23,010 bases of DNA. Source: Pseudomonadota bacterium. Its GTDB lineage: Bacteria; Pseudomonadota; Alphaproteobacteria; Rhodospirillales; Rhodospirillaceae. Both the position numbers and the translations under genes were made by a program. The notes below the pieces were generated by a model. The model saw nothing but the letters and a program-made list of their open reading frames with translations, was not told the origin of the DNA and did no database searches. The stretch lies in NCBI GenBank assembly GCA_023396465.1, contig JAEWWF010000083.1:1-23010 (forward strand). Reading direction: 5' to 3'. This document shows positions 1 through 6,870 of the stretch, piece after piece (the stretch's first letter is position 1; the number at the start of each line of letters is the position of its first letter).

Positions 1-2
1 GC

Positions 3-1040
3 CGGGTGCTGCGCCAGCACGGAGCGGCAGCCTTTACCGCCTATGGCGATCCGCGCGGCGAGCCGGCGCTGCGCAAGGCCATCGCCCGCATCATGGCCGA
101 GGAAGCGGCGGCGGCGGTGTCGCCCGACGACATCGTCGTCACCAACGGCTGCGCCGAGGCGCTGGACCTCGCCCTCAAGGTCACCACCCGCCCCGGCGAC
201 GTGGTGGCCATCGAGTGCCCGTCTTACTTCGGCACCTTGCAAGCCCTGGAGGCGCAGGGGTTGAAGGCGCTGCCCATCGCCACCGATCCCCATCGCGGCC
301 TTGATCTCGATGCCCTGGCGGCGGCGCTGGCGGCGGGCGGCGTGGCGGCGGTGGTGGTGATGCCAGCGGTTCACAACCCACTCGGCTGCACCATGGATGC
401 CGCCGCCCGCGCCCGCTTGCTGGACCTGTGCCGGCGGGTCTCGGTGCCGCTGATCGAGGACGACACCTTTGGCGCCCTGTCCTTCGCGGCGCCGCGTCCG
501 CCGGCGGTGAAGGCGGCCGACATGGCCGGCGACGTGCTCTATTGCGGCGCCTTCTCCAAGACCGTGGCGCCAGCCCTGCGCCTGGGCTGGATCGCCGCCG
601 GCCGCTGGCACGAGGCGGTGGCGCGGCAGAAGATGCTGCGCACGCTGGCCTCGCCGACGCCGGCGCAACTGGCCATCGCCGAGGTGGTGGGGGACGGGCG
701 CCACGCCCGTATCGCCCGCCACGCCGCCCGCATCTACCGCCGCCGGCTGGCGGTGGCGACGGAAGCCGTCACCCGCCACTTCCCGCCCGGCACCGAGGTC
801 AGCCAGCCGGCCGGCGGCTTCATGCTGTGGCTGCGGCTGCCGCCCGGCGGCGACGGTCTGGCGCTGTACCGGGCGGCGCGGGCGGCGGGGATCGGAGTCG
901 CGCCCGGCTCGCTGTTCGCCCCCGGCGACGAGGGCACCCGGTGTCTGCGGATTTCCGTCGGGGCGCTGGACGGAGCGGCCCTGCGCGACGCGGTGGCACG
1001 GCTCGGCGCATTGGCGCGGCATGGCGGCAACACCGGGTGA
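3..1040 (+). CDS. MocR/GntR-type aminotransferase-fold protein (5' truncated by window edge)
   Basis: Fold type I PLP-dependent aminotransferase domain. The reading frame is open to the left edge, so the real start lies outside the window; the GTG at position 6 is probably internal. Visible motifs are YGDPRGEPALRKAIA, NGCAEALDLAL, HNPLG in place of the usual NPTG-type turn, the Asp pair in LIEDDTFG that contacts the PLP ring nitrogen, and the Schiff-base lysine in GAFSKTVAPALRLGW (codon 558-560). This wording is typical of the C-terminal half of MocR-family regulators (GntR winged helix plus aminotransferase domain, as in PdxR or TauR). The same domain also occurs in stand-alone enzymes such as 2-aminoadipate aminotransferase (LysN). 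Whether an HTH domain precedes it cannot be seen. The stop codon is followed 13 bases later by a GC-rich hairpin. The substrate or effector cannot be told from the sequence. Confidence 0.85.
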   Translation, partial: RVLRQHGAAAFTAYGDPRGEPALRKAIARIMAEEAAAAVSPDDIVVTNGCAEALDLALKVTTRPGDVVAIECPSYFGTLQALEAQGLKALPIATDPHRGLDLDALAAALAAGGVAAVVVMPAVHNPLGCTMDAAARARLLDLCRRVSVPLIEDDTFGALSFAAPRPPAVKAADMAGDVLYCGAFSKTVAPALRLGWIAAGRWHEAVARQKMLRTLASPTPAQLAIAEVVGDGRHARIARHAARIYRRRLAVATEAVTRHFPPGTEVSQPAGGFMLWLRLPPGGDGLALYRAARAAGIGVAPGSLFAPGDEGTRCLRISVGALDGAALRDAVARLGALARHGGNTG

Positions 1041-1045
1041 TTAAA

Positions 1046-1777
1046 ATGCAACAGCCCCGGCGGCACCCGTTTGCCGCGCCGGGGCCGCGTGCTAAAGCCA
1101 GGACATATCCGCTGCCGGCCCGGTCCATGCGCCTTTCGCTGCCCGTCCTGACGACGCTGTGCGTCGCGCCGTTTCTCGTCAATGACCTCTACCTGATCTG
1201 GCAGGTGGAGTACGACACCTTCGTCGCCGTCGAGATCGCCCTGCGCGGCGGCATCGTGATGCTGGCCCTGCTGGTGCCCGCCGGGCGGCGGGCGCTGCGG
1301 CCGGTGACAGGGCGGCCACACGGCAGCATCGAGGGTCTGGGCTGGACCGTGGCCACCACTCTGGCTGTCGTTCTCGCCTTCCCTCTGCGTTGGTATCTGC
1401 CGGGCCAACCGCTCGGCTGGGCGCCCATCGCCGACGATCACCTGTGGCTGATCATCGACACCGCCATCGGCATTCCGCTGGTGGCGCTGAGCGAGGAAAT
1501 CGTCGCGCGCGGATTGGTCAAGCGCACCCTGGAGGACCAGGGCTGGCATCCGGTAGGAGTGGCGCTCGCCTCGGCGGTGCTGTTCGGCCTGTGGCACTGG
1601 TCGGGCGGCTTCGGCCATGTGGTGATGACCGCCGCCGCCGGCGTGGTGTTCATGGTGGTGGTCTACCGCACCGGCTCGCTGTGGCCGGCGGTGGTCGCCC
1701 ATGCCCTCATCGACCTATGGCTGATCAGTTGGATGGACTGGCAAGACCTGCTGGGCGCCGACATCCTCGGCGGCTGA
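1046..1777 (+). CDS. CPBP-family intramembrane glutamic endopeptidase
   Basis: Membrane protein of about 243 residues from the CPBP (CAAX protease and bacteriocin-processing, 'Abi') family. All three family motifs are present: EExxxR at about residues 150-155 (SEEIVARG), FxxxH at about 180-184 (FGLWH) and HxxxD at about 219-223 (HALID). Together these supply the catalytic glutamate and the histidines of the intramembrane active site. Hydrophobic stretches predict several membrane spans, the first starting at LSLPVLTTLCVAPF. The start is uncertain. ATG 1046 follows a GGTGAT sequence close to the preceding stop and would be coupled to it. ATG 1127 lies just before the first span and would leave the 1054-1085 hairpin outside the gene, but it has no clear ribosome site. 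Family members range from prenyl-protein processing to bacteriocin immunity; the substrate here is unknown. Confidence 0.85.
   Translation: MQQPRRHPFAAPGPRAKARTYPLPARSMRLSLPVLTTLCVAPFLVNDLYLIWQVEYDTFVAVEIALRGGIVMLALLVPAGRRALRPVTGRPHGSIEGLGWTVATTLAVVLAFPLRWYLPGQPLGWAPIADDHLWLIIDTAIGIPLVALSEEIVARGLVKRTLEDQGWHPVGVALASAVLFGLWHWSGGFGHVVMTAAAGVVFMVVVYRTGSLWPAVVAHALIDLWLISWMDWQDLLGADILGG
1054..1085 (+). terminator. GC-rich hairpin after the MocR-like gene
   Basis: Perfect 9-bp arms GCCCCGGCG (1054-1062) and CGCCGGGGC (1077-1085) with a 14-base loop, 13 bases after the stop at 1040. There is no following T-tract on the plus strand, so it may terminate weakly. It lies inside the next gene if that gene starts at 1046, and outside it if the start is 1127. 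Confidence 0.4.
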
Positions 1778-1818
1778 CCGCCCCCAGGACCTCGGCGGCG
1801 AGGCGATGGCATAACGCA

Positions 1819-1846
1819 TTGACCGCGCCGCTGTTTGCGCTAAGGT
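1819..1846 (+). promoter_or_regulatory. Candidate sigma-70 promoter for the CAU tRNA
   Basis: TTGACC (1819-1824) and TAAGGT (1841-1846) are spaced by 16 bases. The expected transcription start would fall about 10-15 bases before the tRNA 5' end at 1867. The -35 box is a 5/6 match; the -10 box is weaker. Confidence 0.5.
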
Positions 1847-1866
1847 GCGGTCCTTCCCGCCGCTGG

Positions 1867-1942
1867 GGGCCTGTAGCTCAATGGTTAGAGCTGACCGCTC
1901 ATAACGGTCTGGTTGGGGGTTCGAGTCCCTCCGGGCCCACCA
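1867..1942 (+). tRNA. tRNA with CAU anticodon, probably tRNA-Ile2 (lysidine type)
   Basis: Full 76-base cloverleaf with encoded CCA (1940-1942). The acceptor stem GGGCCTG pairs with CGGGCCC, the D arm is GCTC/GAGC, the anticodon stem is GACCG/CGGTC and the T arm is GGGGG-TTCGAGT-CCCTC. The loop CTCATAA puts CAT at 1900-1902. G1-C72 is paired, so this is not the initiator, which has a mismatch there. C4-G69 and C5-G68 match pairs known to favour recognition by TilS, which converts C34 to lysidine so that the tRNA reads AUA as isoleucine. Elongator tRNA-Met in E. coli lacks these pairs. I therefore favour Ile2 over Met-elongator, with moderate certainty; the tRNA itself is certain. Confidence 0.93.
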
Positions 1943-1989
1943 GCCGGGACGGAAGGTGGCGTTGGCGCCTCGGGCGCCGCCGGCCCGCC

Positions 1990-2436
1990 TCAGGAGACGT
2001 AGCGTCCCCCGCCGTCGCCCATGTCGAACAGGGCCTGCAAGCGGCCGACGCGATGAACCAGATCGTGGGCGCTGGCGATGATGGCGGTCAATTCCGGCGC
2101 GTAAGGGTGCTCCGACGCCGGATCGGGCAGTTGGGTTCCGACCTCGGCGAACAGGGAGCGGCTTTCCGCCTGCATCTCCCGGCGATCCATCTGCCCCTCC
2201 CCGACGGCGCGGTAAAGCAGCAGCAGGCTCATGCAGCAGGTCAGGGCGCTGGTCACCCGCGACATGTCGCGGGCCATGCGGATGCGGTCGAGGGGGTCGA
2301 CCCCGGTCGGCAGCGAGGCGGACGTACCGCCGCCGACATAGGCGCGGGTGCGCTCCAGCAGCAGCAGGGCGTCCTCGAAGGTCGCGTCGAGCAGGCGCTC
2401 GTCCATCCAAGTCTCGCTCACCGGCTTCTCCCCCAT
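1990..2436 (-). CDS. rcdA: DUF1465 / RcdA-like protein (regulator of CtrA degradation family)
   Basis: A 148-residue soluble, mainly helical protein. The core FEDALLLLERTRAYVGG, then RVTSALTCCMSLLLLYRAVGEGQM, follows the DUF1465 pattern (a helix ending in araYL, then 'MRLTtrLMq..sWLLvqRAVneGEm') found throughout Alphaproteobacteria. The Caulobacter member RcdA is an adaptor that works with CpdR and PopA to deliver the cell-cycle regulator CtrA to ClpXP. Here the usual SWLL reads SLLL, and the sequence is divergent, so the adaptor role is inferred. The start ATG at 2436 has no strong ribosome site; ATG 2406 (MDERLL) is a possible shorter start. The gene is on the same strand as tamAB, 114 bases beyond the tamB stop. 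That gap contains a long inverted repeat and two GANTC sites. Confidence 0.72.
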   Translation of the reverse strand: MGEKPVSETWMDERLLDATFEDALLLLERTRAYVGGGTSASLPTGVDPLDRIRMARDMSRVTSALTCCMSLLLLYRAVGEGQMDRREMQAESRSLFAEVGTQLPDPASEHPYAPELTAIIASAHDLVHRVGRLQALFDMGDGGGRYVS

Positions 2437-2439
2437 GTG

Positions 2440-2513
2440 CTGCGGTCACGGCCGCACCGTAAGGCAGGGGAGAAACGTCCACAACCGGAACCTCGCTCAC
2501 GGCCGGACCGCAG
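2440..2513 (-). promoter_or_regulatory. Long imperfect inverted repeat upstream of the rcdA-like gene
   Basis: The arms CTGCGGTCACGGCCG (2440-2454) and CGGCCGGACCGCAG (2500-2513) are complementary apart from one bulged base. They are separated by 45 bases and lie directly before the start at 2436. In mRNA they could form a stable leader stem; in DNA they could be an operator, or a terminator for tamB. No T-tract follows. A shorter local hairpin, TGCGG/CCGCA (2441-2456), competes with the long pairing. Confidence 0.4.
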
Positions 2514-2550
2514 AATCATGAACGGCCCGTAAGCTGCCGACTCCCCACGA

Positions 2551-5500
2551 TCAATAATCGCGCTCCCAGTTCACGCCGATATCGCTGCCCCGCCCGGTGG
2601 TGCGGCCTTCAAGCTTGATCGACGGGGTAAGCTTGACCTCGACGTTGACGCCGCCGCTGTCCACCCCGGCGCCCTGCTCGACCCCGACATAGACGTCCTC
2701 GGTGATGTATTTGCCGATCTCCACCGCCGGGCCGTCGGCGCCGCCGCCGACGCGGATGGTGTCGACGCCAAGGGTATCGCGCATGACATCCATGATCCCC
2801 GGCCCCTCGCCGCCCAGGCCGCTCAGCACCCGCACGGCATTGGCCGCCTGCAACGCCTCCACCGGCCCAAGGTCGGACAGCGAGCGGCCGAACAACACCC
2901 GGGCCATCACCTCGTCCTCCGGCAGCGGCGGTCGGCTGGTCAGGTCCAGTTGGGGACGGGAGGCGGTGCCGGACACATGAATGATTGCCGTCATGCCGTC
3001 GCGGGTCTCGTTCTCGGCGGTGATGTCGAAGGAGGGATCAACCGCCCCGCCGCCGGTCAGTTCCACCACGCCGTCAGTGAAAACAAAGGTGTTGCCGACC
3101 AGATCGAAACGCCCGCGCACCACCTGGACCTGCCCCACCACGCTCGGCCGGTCCGAAGTGCCGGTGACCCGCACGGTGCCCGACCATTCGGACTCGAGCC
3201 CGCGGCCGCGCACATACAGGCGGTTGGGGGCCGACACCCGCACGTCGAGGCCGACGTTGAGGACGGACGGTGACTCCGCCGCCTCCGCCTGCTGGCGGGC
3301 GCGTTGGGCCGCGTCGCCGCCGACCTCCACCACCGGCAGGGTGCGGACGCCGCCGCCGAGGGAATTGACCAACCGCAGCAAGGCATAGTCCACCGTCAGA
3401 TCGGCGGTCAGGCCGCCGCCGTCCAGCGGGCCGTCGATGCCGAGCGGCCCCGACAGCGCCACCACCAGATCGTCGCGCCGCACCAGGGTGGCGGAGCGCA
3501 GGTCGCCGGTGGCGGCGACCACCAGGGTGTTGTCCTCGTCAAGACGGGTGCGGGCATCCAGCCGCAGGGCGCCATCCCCCCCGTCGCGGGCGGTGAGCAC
3601 GACGCCGACGGCGCCATCGGGCTGGCGGCTGGCCTCCACCGCCAGATCGGTGAGAACGGTGCCGTACTCCAGGTTCTCGTAGCGGCCGTTGGACAGCCGG
3701 ACATCGGCGGTCAATTGCGGATCGGCCAGGGTGCCGTCGATGCCGACCACGCCGGCGCCGGTGCCGGAAAGCCGATGGCCGACCAACGGCACCAGTTGCC
3801 ACAGGGTCTCCACCTGCCCGCGCCAGCGCACCAGTGCCTGCAAGGGCTGCGTCTCGGGTATGGACGGAAGGCCCTGGGCGCTGAAGGCGACAGGGATGGA
3901 CGCGGTGCCGGTCAGTTCGTCGGCCTGCACGCCTTCAAGTTCCATCCGCATCTCCAACCGGCCGCCGGCCAGATCGCCGTTCACCCGCAGCGCCAGATCA
4001 CCCACGGCGGCATCGGGGATGTCGAGGTCGGGCACGGCGGCGAACACCGTGCCGCGCGGGTTCGACGGTGGGCCGGCGATGCTGACGCGGGCCTCCAACA
4101 AGCCGGTGACCGGCGGCCCGGCGGCGACGTCCTGCGCCAGTTGCAACGGCAGGTCGGCCACCGTCAGATCGATCGCCACCCGCCGCGGGCCGAGATCGGC
4201 GTCCAGGTCGATGCGGCCCTGGCGGTTGACGGTCAGCCGCAGGTCGGCGATGCCGAGACCGTTGCCGTAGGACAAGGTCGCCGGCCGCGCCAAGTCGAGC
4301 CGGACATCCTGCTTTTCGGTGACGGCGGCGAACTCGGTCAGCACCACGCGCCGGGCCGCCAGATCATAGCGGGCGGCGGCGGTCAGGCCGGTGGCGCCGG
4401 CCACCTCAAGGGTTATGTCGCCGCGCTCGGCGGTGCCGGACAGGTTGGCGGCGGCGCTCGACCACACCACTCCCCCGGCCTCGCCACCGCCGACGCGCAA
4501 GGCGGCGGAGACGGTGGGAGCGGTGAGCAGATTGCCGAGCGTCGCCTCCAGCCGCACCGACCGAGCCGCGGCGCCGCTGTCGGGCAGCCGCAGGGCATCG
4601 GCGGTGACGACGGCCACCGCCCGCTGATCGCCGTCCGTCGGTGTCAGCCGCAGATCAATGGCCCCATCCTCGCCAGTCAGCGGGATCCCGGCCAATGCCG
4701 ACAGGGCGGCCCAATCAGCGACACTGCCGCGCAGGCGCCCGTCGATCGCCAGCGGAGCAAGGGCGATATCGAGGCCACCGCCAAGGTCGAGGCCCGCCGC
4801 CTGCACCGTCATCTGCGGCAGACGCAGGCGGGTGAACCCCGGCGCCTCGTAGGGGGTATGCAGGCGCAGCGGCGCATTGCCGGGGCCGAGGGCGGCAAGA
4901 CTGACGGTACCGGCGGTGCCGGCGCCGCTCACCCCTTGCGCCGTCAGGTCGAGACGGGCATCGCGCAGCGGAGTTCCAGCGGCGTCCAGCGCCGGGCTGG
5001 TGGCGGTCACGGTCAGGTCGGGCGCCGCCAACGGGCCGCTTGCCTGCGCCCGCAGGCGCACCGGGCCGCGCAGCGTCGGAGTGACAATGGCAAGGTCCGG
5101 GACATCAAGGGTGATGTCGGCGGTCATGCGGTCAAGCGCCGCCGCCACCACCGCCTCGCCGCTGCCGGTGACGCCACCGCTTTGCACCGACAGGTCGCTG
5201 ACACGGATATCCCCCCCGGCATCGCGGCCGAGGTCGGCGGCGATGGTGAGCCGCTCGCCCAACCCCCCTGCATAGAGCGGGTCGGTCCAACCGAGGCCGG
5301 TCAATGCCAGGTCAACCCGCCCAGCCACCGCGCCATCGGCGCCAGCGCTGTCGAGGCGGACATCCAGCCGCCCCGCCCCGGCGATCAGCGGCAGGCCGGC
5401 GATGTCCGCCAGCGGCGCCACCTCGGCGGCGCGGACGGTGATGGTGCCGGCGGCGGTGAGGTCGGTGATATTGGCCGCTAGGTCCGCCTCGGCGGTCAGC

Positions 5501-6870
5501 AGCGGCGTTTCGATCTGGAGCATGCGGATGTCGAGGGCGCCGCTCTCGCGCACCAATGTGGCATCCAGCGCCACCTCCGCGCTGTCGCCCGGCACCACCT
5601 CCGGCAAGCCGACAAGGGTGGCGGCGCCGCGCGCGGTGAGCGGCGACGCTGGGTCGGTCAGCGGCCCGCCGGCCGCCAGATCGAGCCGCACCGTCAGGCG
5701 GTCGATGCGGCCCTGGCCGGTGTCGACGTCGGTCAGGGTGGCATCCACCAGCGCCGCCGGCTCCGACAGGGTGCCGTTCAGCCGCACGGTGGCGGAACCG
5801 GCGGCGAACGGCAGCACCACCAGGGCATCAAGGGCACGGGCATCGTCGGTGCGTACCGTCGCCTCGCCGGCCAGCGCCCCGTCCGGCGCCATGGCCAGAC
5901 CGCTCGCGGTCAGGACATAGGCATCGGTGGCGGCGGTCAGACTGTCCACCACCACGCCGGTGTCGCGGGACGCCGCCGCCACTTGCAGGGTCAGGCCATC
6001 GCGGGCGAGGTCACGCCAGGTTTGCGGTGCCACCGGGCCGGTGGTGGCGCGCAGATCGGCTGCGACGCTCCAGCGTCCGTCCGCCGGGTAGCCGAGGGCG
6101 ACATCCCCCGCCACCTCGGCCAGCCCTTCGGCCACCGCCGACAGTTCCCCTTGCCATGAGGCGGCCGGGCCGGCCCCTTCCAGCGCCACCTGCACCGGCG
6201 GCCGGCCGGGCAGGTCGAGCAGGCGGGCAAGGATGCCGCCGGCCGGCTCGGCAGCCTGAAGGTCAAGCTCCAGTTCCTGCCCCGGCGACAGGGTGGCGGC
6301 CAGTTGGGCCTTGCCGCCGGCCCCGTCCAGACGGTCCAGGGTCAGTTCCGTGCGGATACCGTCGGTGTCGGTGGGCAGCAGCAGGCCGGCGAGAGATAGA
6401 CGCATGGCCTCGCCCAGCACCGGCTCCCCCAGGTGCAGGGACTCCACCGTCACGCTTTCCACCGACAGCCGCGACAACAGGCCGAGATCCACCCCGCCAC
6501 CTTCCGACGGTGGCTCGTCCTCCGGGGCCGGCTCGGTGATCGGCAGGCGCAGCAGCTCGGGGTTTTCCAGCCGCAGCCCTTCCACCCGCAGACGACCGCG
6601 CACCAGGGCGCCGGGGCGCCAGTCGAGCACGCCGCGCGGGAGGCGCAGAAACTCGCCCTGCGCGTCGGTCAGCACCACGTCCTCGATCACCACCGTGCCG
6701 AACAGGCCATCAAGAGTACCGATGCGAGCCTCGATGCCGTTGGTGGACAGAAGCCCCTCCAATTGACCGCGCACCATGTTTTCCAGCGGCCCGGCCGCTG
6801 CCACGACCGCCGCCGCCATCAGGGTGCCGCCAAGCAGCGCCGCCGCCAGGACTTGCCGTACCGTCGCCAT
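2551..6870 (-). CDS. tamB: TamB, translocation and assembly module inner-membrane protein
   Basis: A 1439-residue protein matching the AsmA-like/TamB family (usually about 1250-1500 residues). An N-terminal hydrophobic anchor (residues about 5-26, QVLAAALLGGTLMAAAVVAAA) is followed by a very long run of repeated beta-strands rich in 'DLRLTVNRQGRIDLDADLG'-type segments. This fits a hydrophobic groove spanning the periplasm. The C-terminal TamB domain (about 1050-1439) ends in GSDIGVNWERDY, a typical terminal motif. TamB works with the outer-membrane Omp85 protein TamA in outer-membrane protein or autotransporter insertion, and related proteins carry phospholipid between the membranes. The start ATG (6868-6870) overlaps the tamA stop as TGATG, so the two are almost certainly translationally coupled. 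An in-frame extension to 7005 lies inside tamA and is not used. Confidence 0.95.
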   Translation of the reverse strand: MATVRQVLAAALLGGTLMAAAVVAAAGPLENMVRGQLEGLLSTNGIEARIGTLDGLFGTVVIEDVVLTDAQGEFLRLPRGVLDWRPGALVRGRLRVEGLRLENPELLRLPITEPAPEDEPPSEGGGVDLGLLSRLSVESVTVESLHLGEPVLGEAMRLSLAGLLLPTDTDGIRTELTLDRLDGAGGKAQLAATLSPGQELELDLQAAEPAGGILARLLDLPGRPPVQVALEGAGPAASWQGELSAVAEGLAEVAGDVALGYPADGRWSVAADLRATTGPVAPQTWRDLARDGLTLQVAAASRDTGVVVDSLTAATDAYVLTASGLAMAPDGALAGEATVRTDDARALDALVVLPFAAGSATVRLNGTLSEPAALVDATLTDVDTGQGRIDRLTVRLDLAAGGPLTDPASPLTARGAATLVGLPEVVPGDSAEVALDATLVRESGALDIRMLQIETPLLTAEADLAANITDLTAAGTITVRAAEVAPLADIAGLPLIAGAGRLDVRLDSAGADGAVAGRVDLALTGLGWTDPLYAGGLGERLTIAADLGRDAGGDIRVSDLSVQSGGVTGSGEAVVAAALDRMTADITLDVPDLAIVTPTLRGPVRLRAQASGPLAAPDLTVTATSPALDAAGTPLRDARLDLTAQGVSGAGTAGTVSLAALGPGNAPLRLHTPYEAPGFTRLRLPQMTVQAAGLDLGGGLDIALAPLAIDGRLRGSVADWAALSALAGIPLTGEDGAIDLRLTPTDGDQRAVAVVTADALRLPDSGAAARSVRLEATLGNLLTAPTVSAALRVGGGEAGGVVWSSAAANLSGTAERGDITLEVAGATGLTAAARYDLAARRVVLTEFAAVTEKQDVRLDLARPATLSYGNGLGIADLRLTVNRQGRIDLDADLGPRRVAIDLTVADLPLQLAQDVAAGPPVTGLLEARVSIAGPPSNPRGTVFAAVPDLDIPDAAVGDLALRVNGDLAGGRLEMRMELEGVQADELTGTASIPVAFSAQGLPSIPETQPLQALVRWRGQVETLWQLVPLVGHRLSGTGAGVVGIDGTLADPQLTADVRLSNGRYENLEYGTVLTDLAVEASRQPDGAVGVVLTARDGGDGALRLDARTRLDEDNTLVVAATGDLRSATLVRRDDLVVALSGPLGIDGPLDGGGLTADLTVDYALLRLVNSLGGGVRTLPVVEVGGDAAQRARQQAEAAESPSVLNVGLDVRVSAPNRLYVRGRGLESEWSGTVRVTGTSDRPSVVGQVQVVRGRFDLVGNTFVFTDGVVELTGGGAVDPSFDITAENETRDGMTAIIHVSGTASRPQLDLTSRPPLPEDEVMARVLFGRSLSDLGPVEALQAANAVRVLSGLGGEGPGIMDVMRDTLGVDTIRVGGGADGPAVEIGKYITEDVYVGVEQGAGVDSGGVNVEVKLTPSIKLEGRTTGRGSDIGVNWERDY

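Noticed and set aside
734..1702. Minus-strand frame of about 320 codons opposite the MocR-like and CPBP genes
   Set aside because: His/Gln/Arg/Pro-rich shadow crossing two well-supported genes; no ribosome site or motif.
3304..5481. A very long plus-strand open frame (over 700 codons) antisense to tamB
   Set aside because: It mirrors the tamB codons, is low-complexity in Gly/Gln/His/Ala/Arg, has no domain, and arises from GC-rich third positions.
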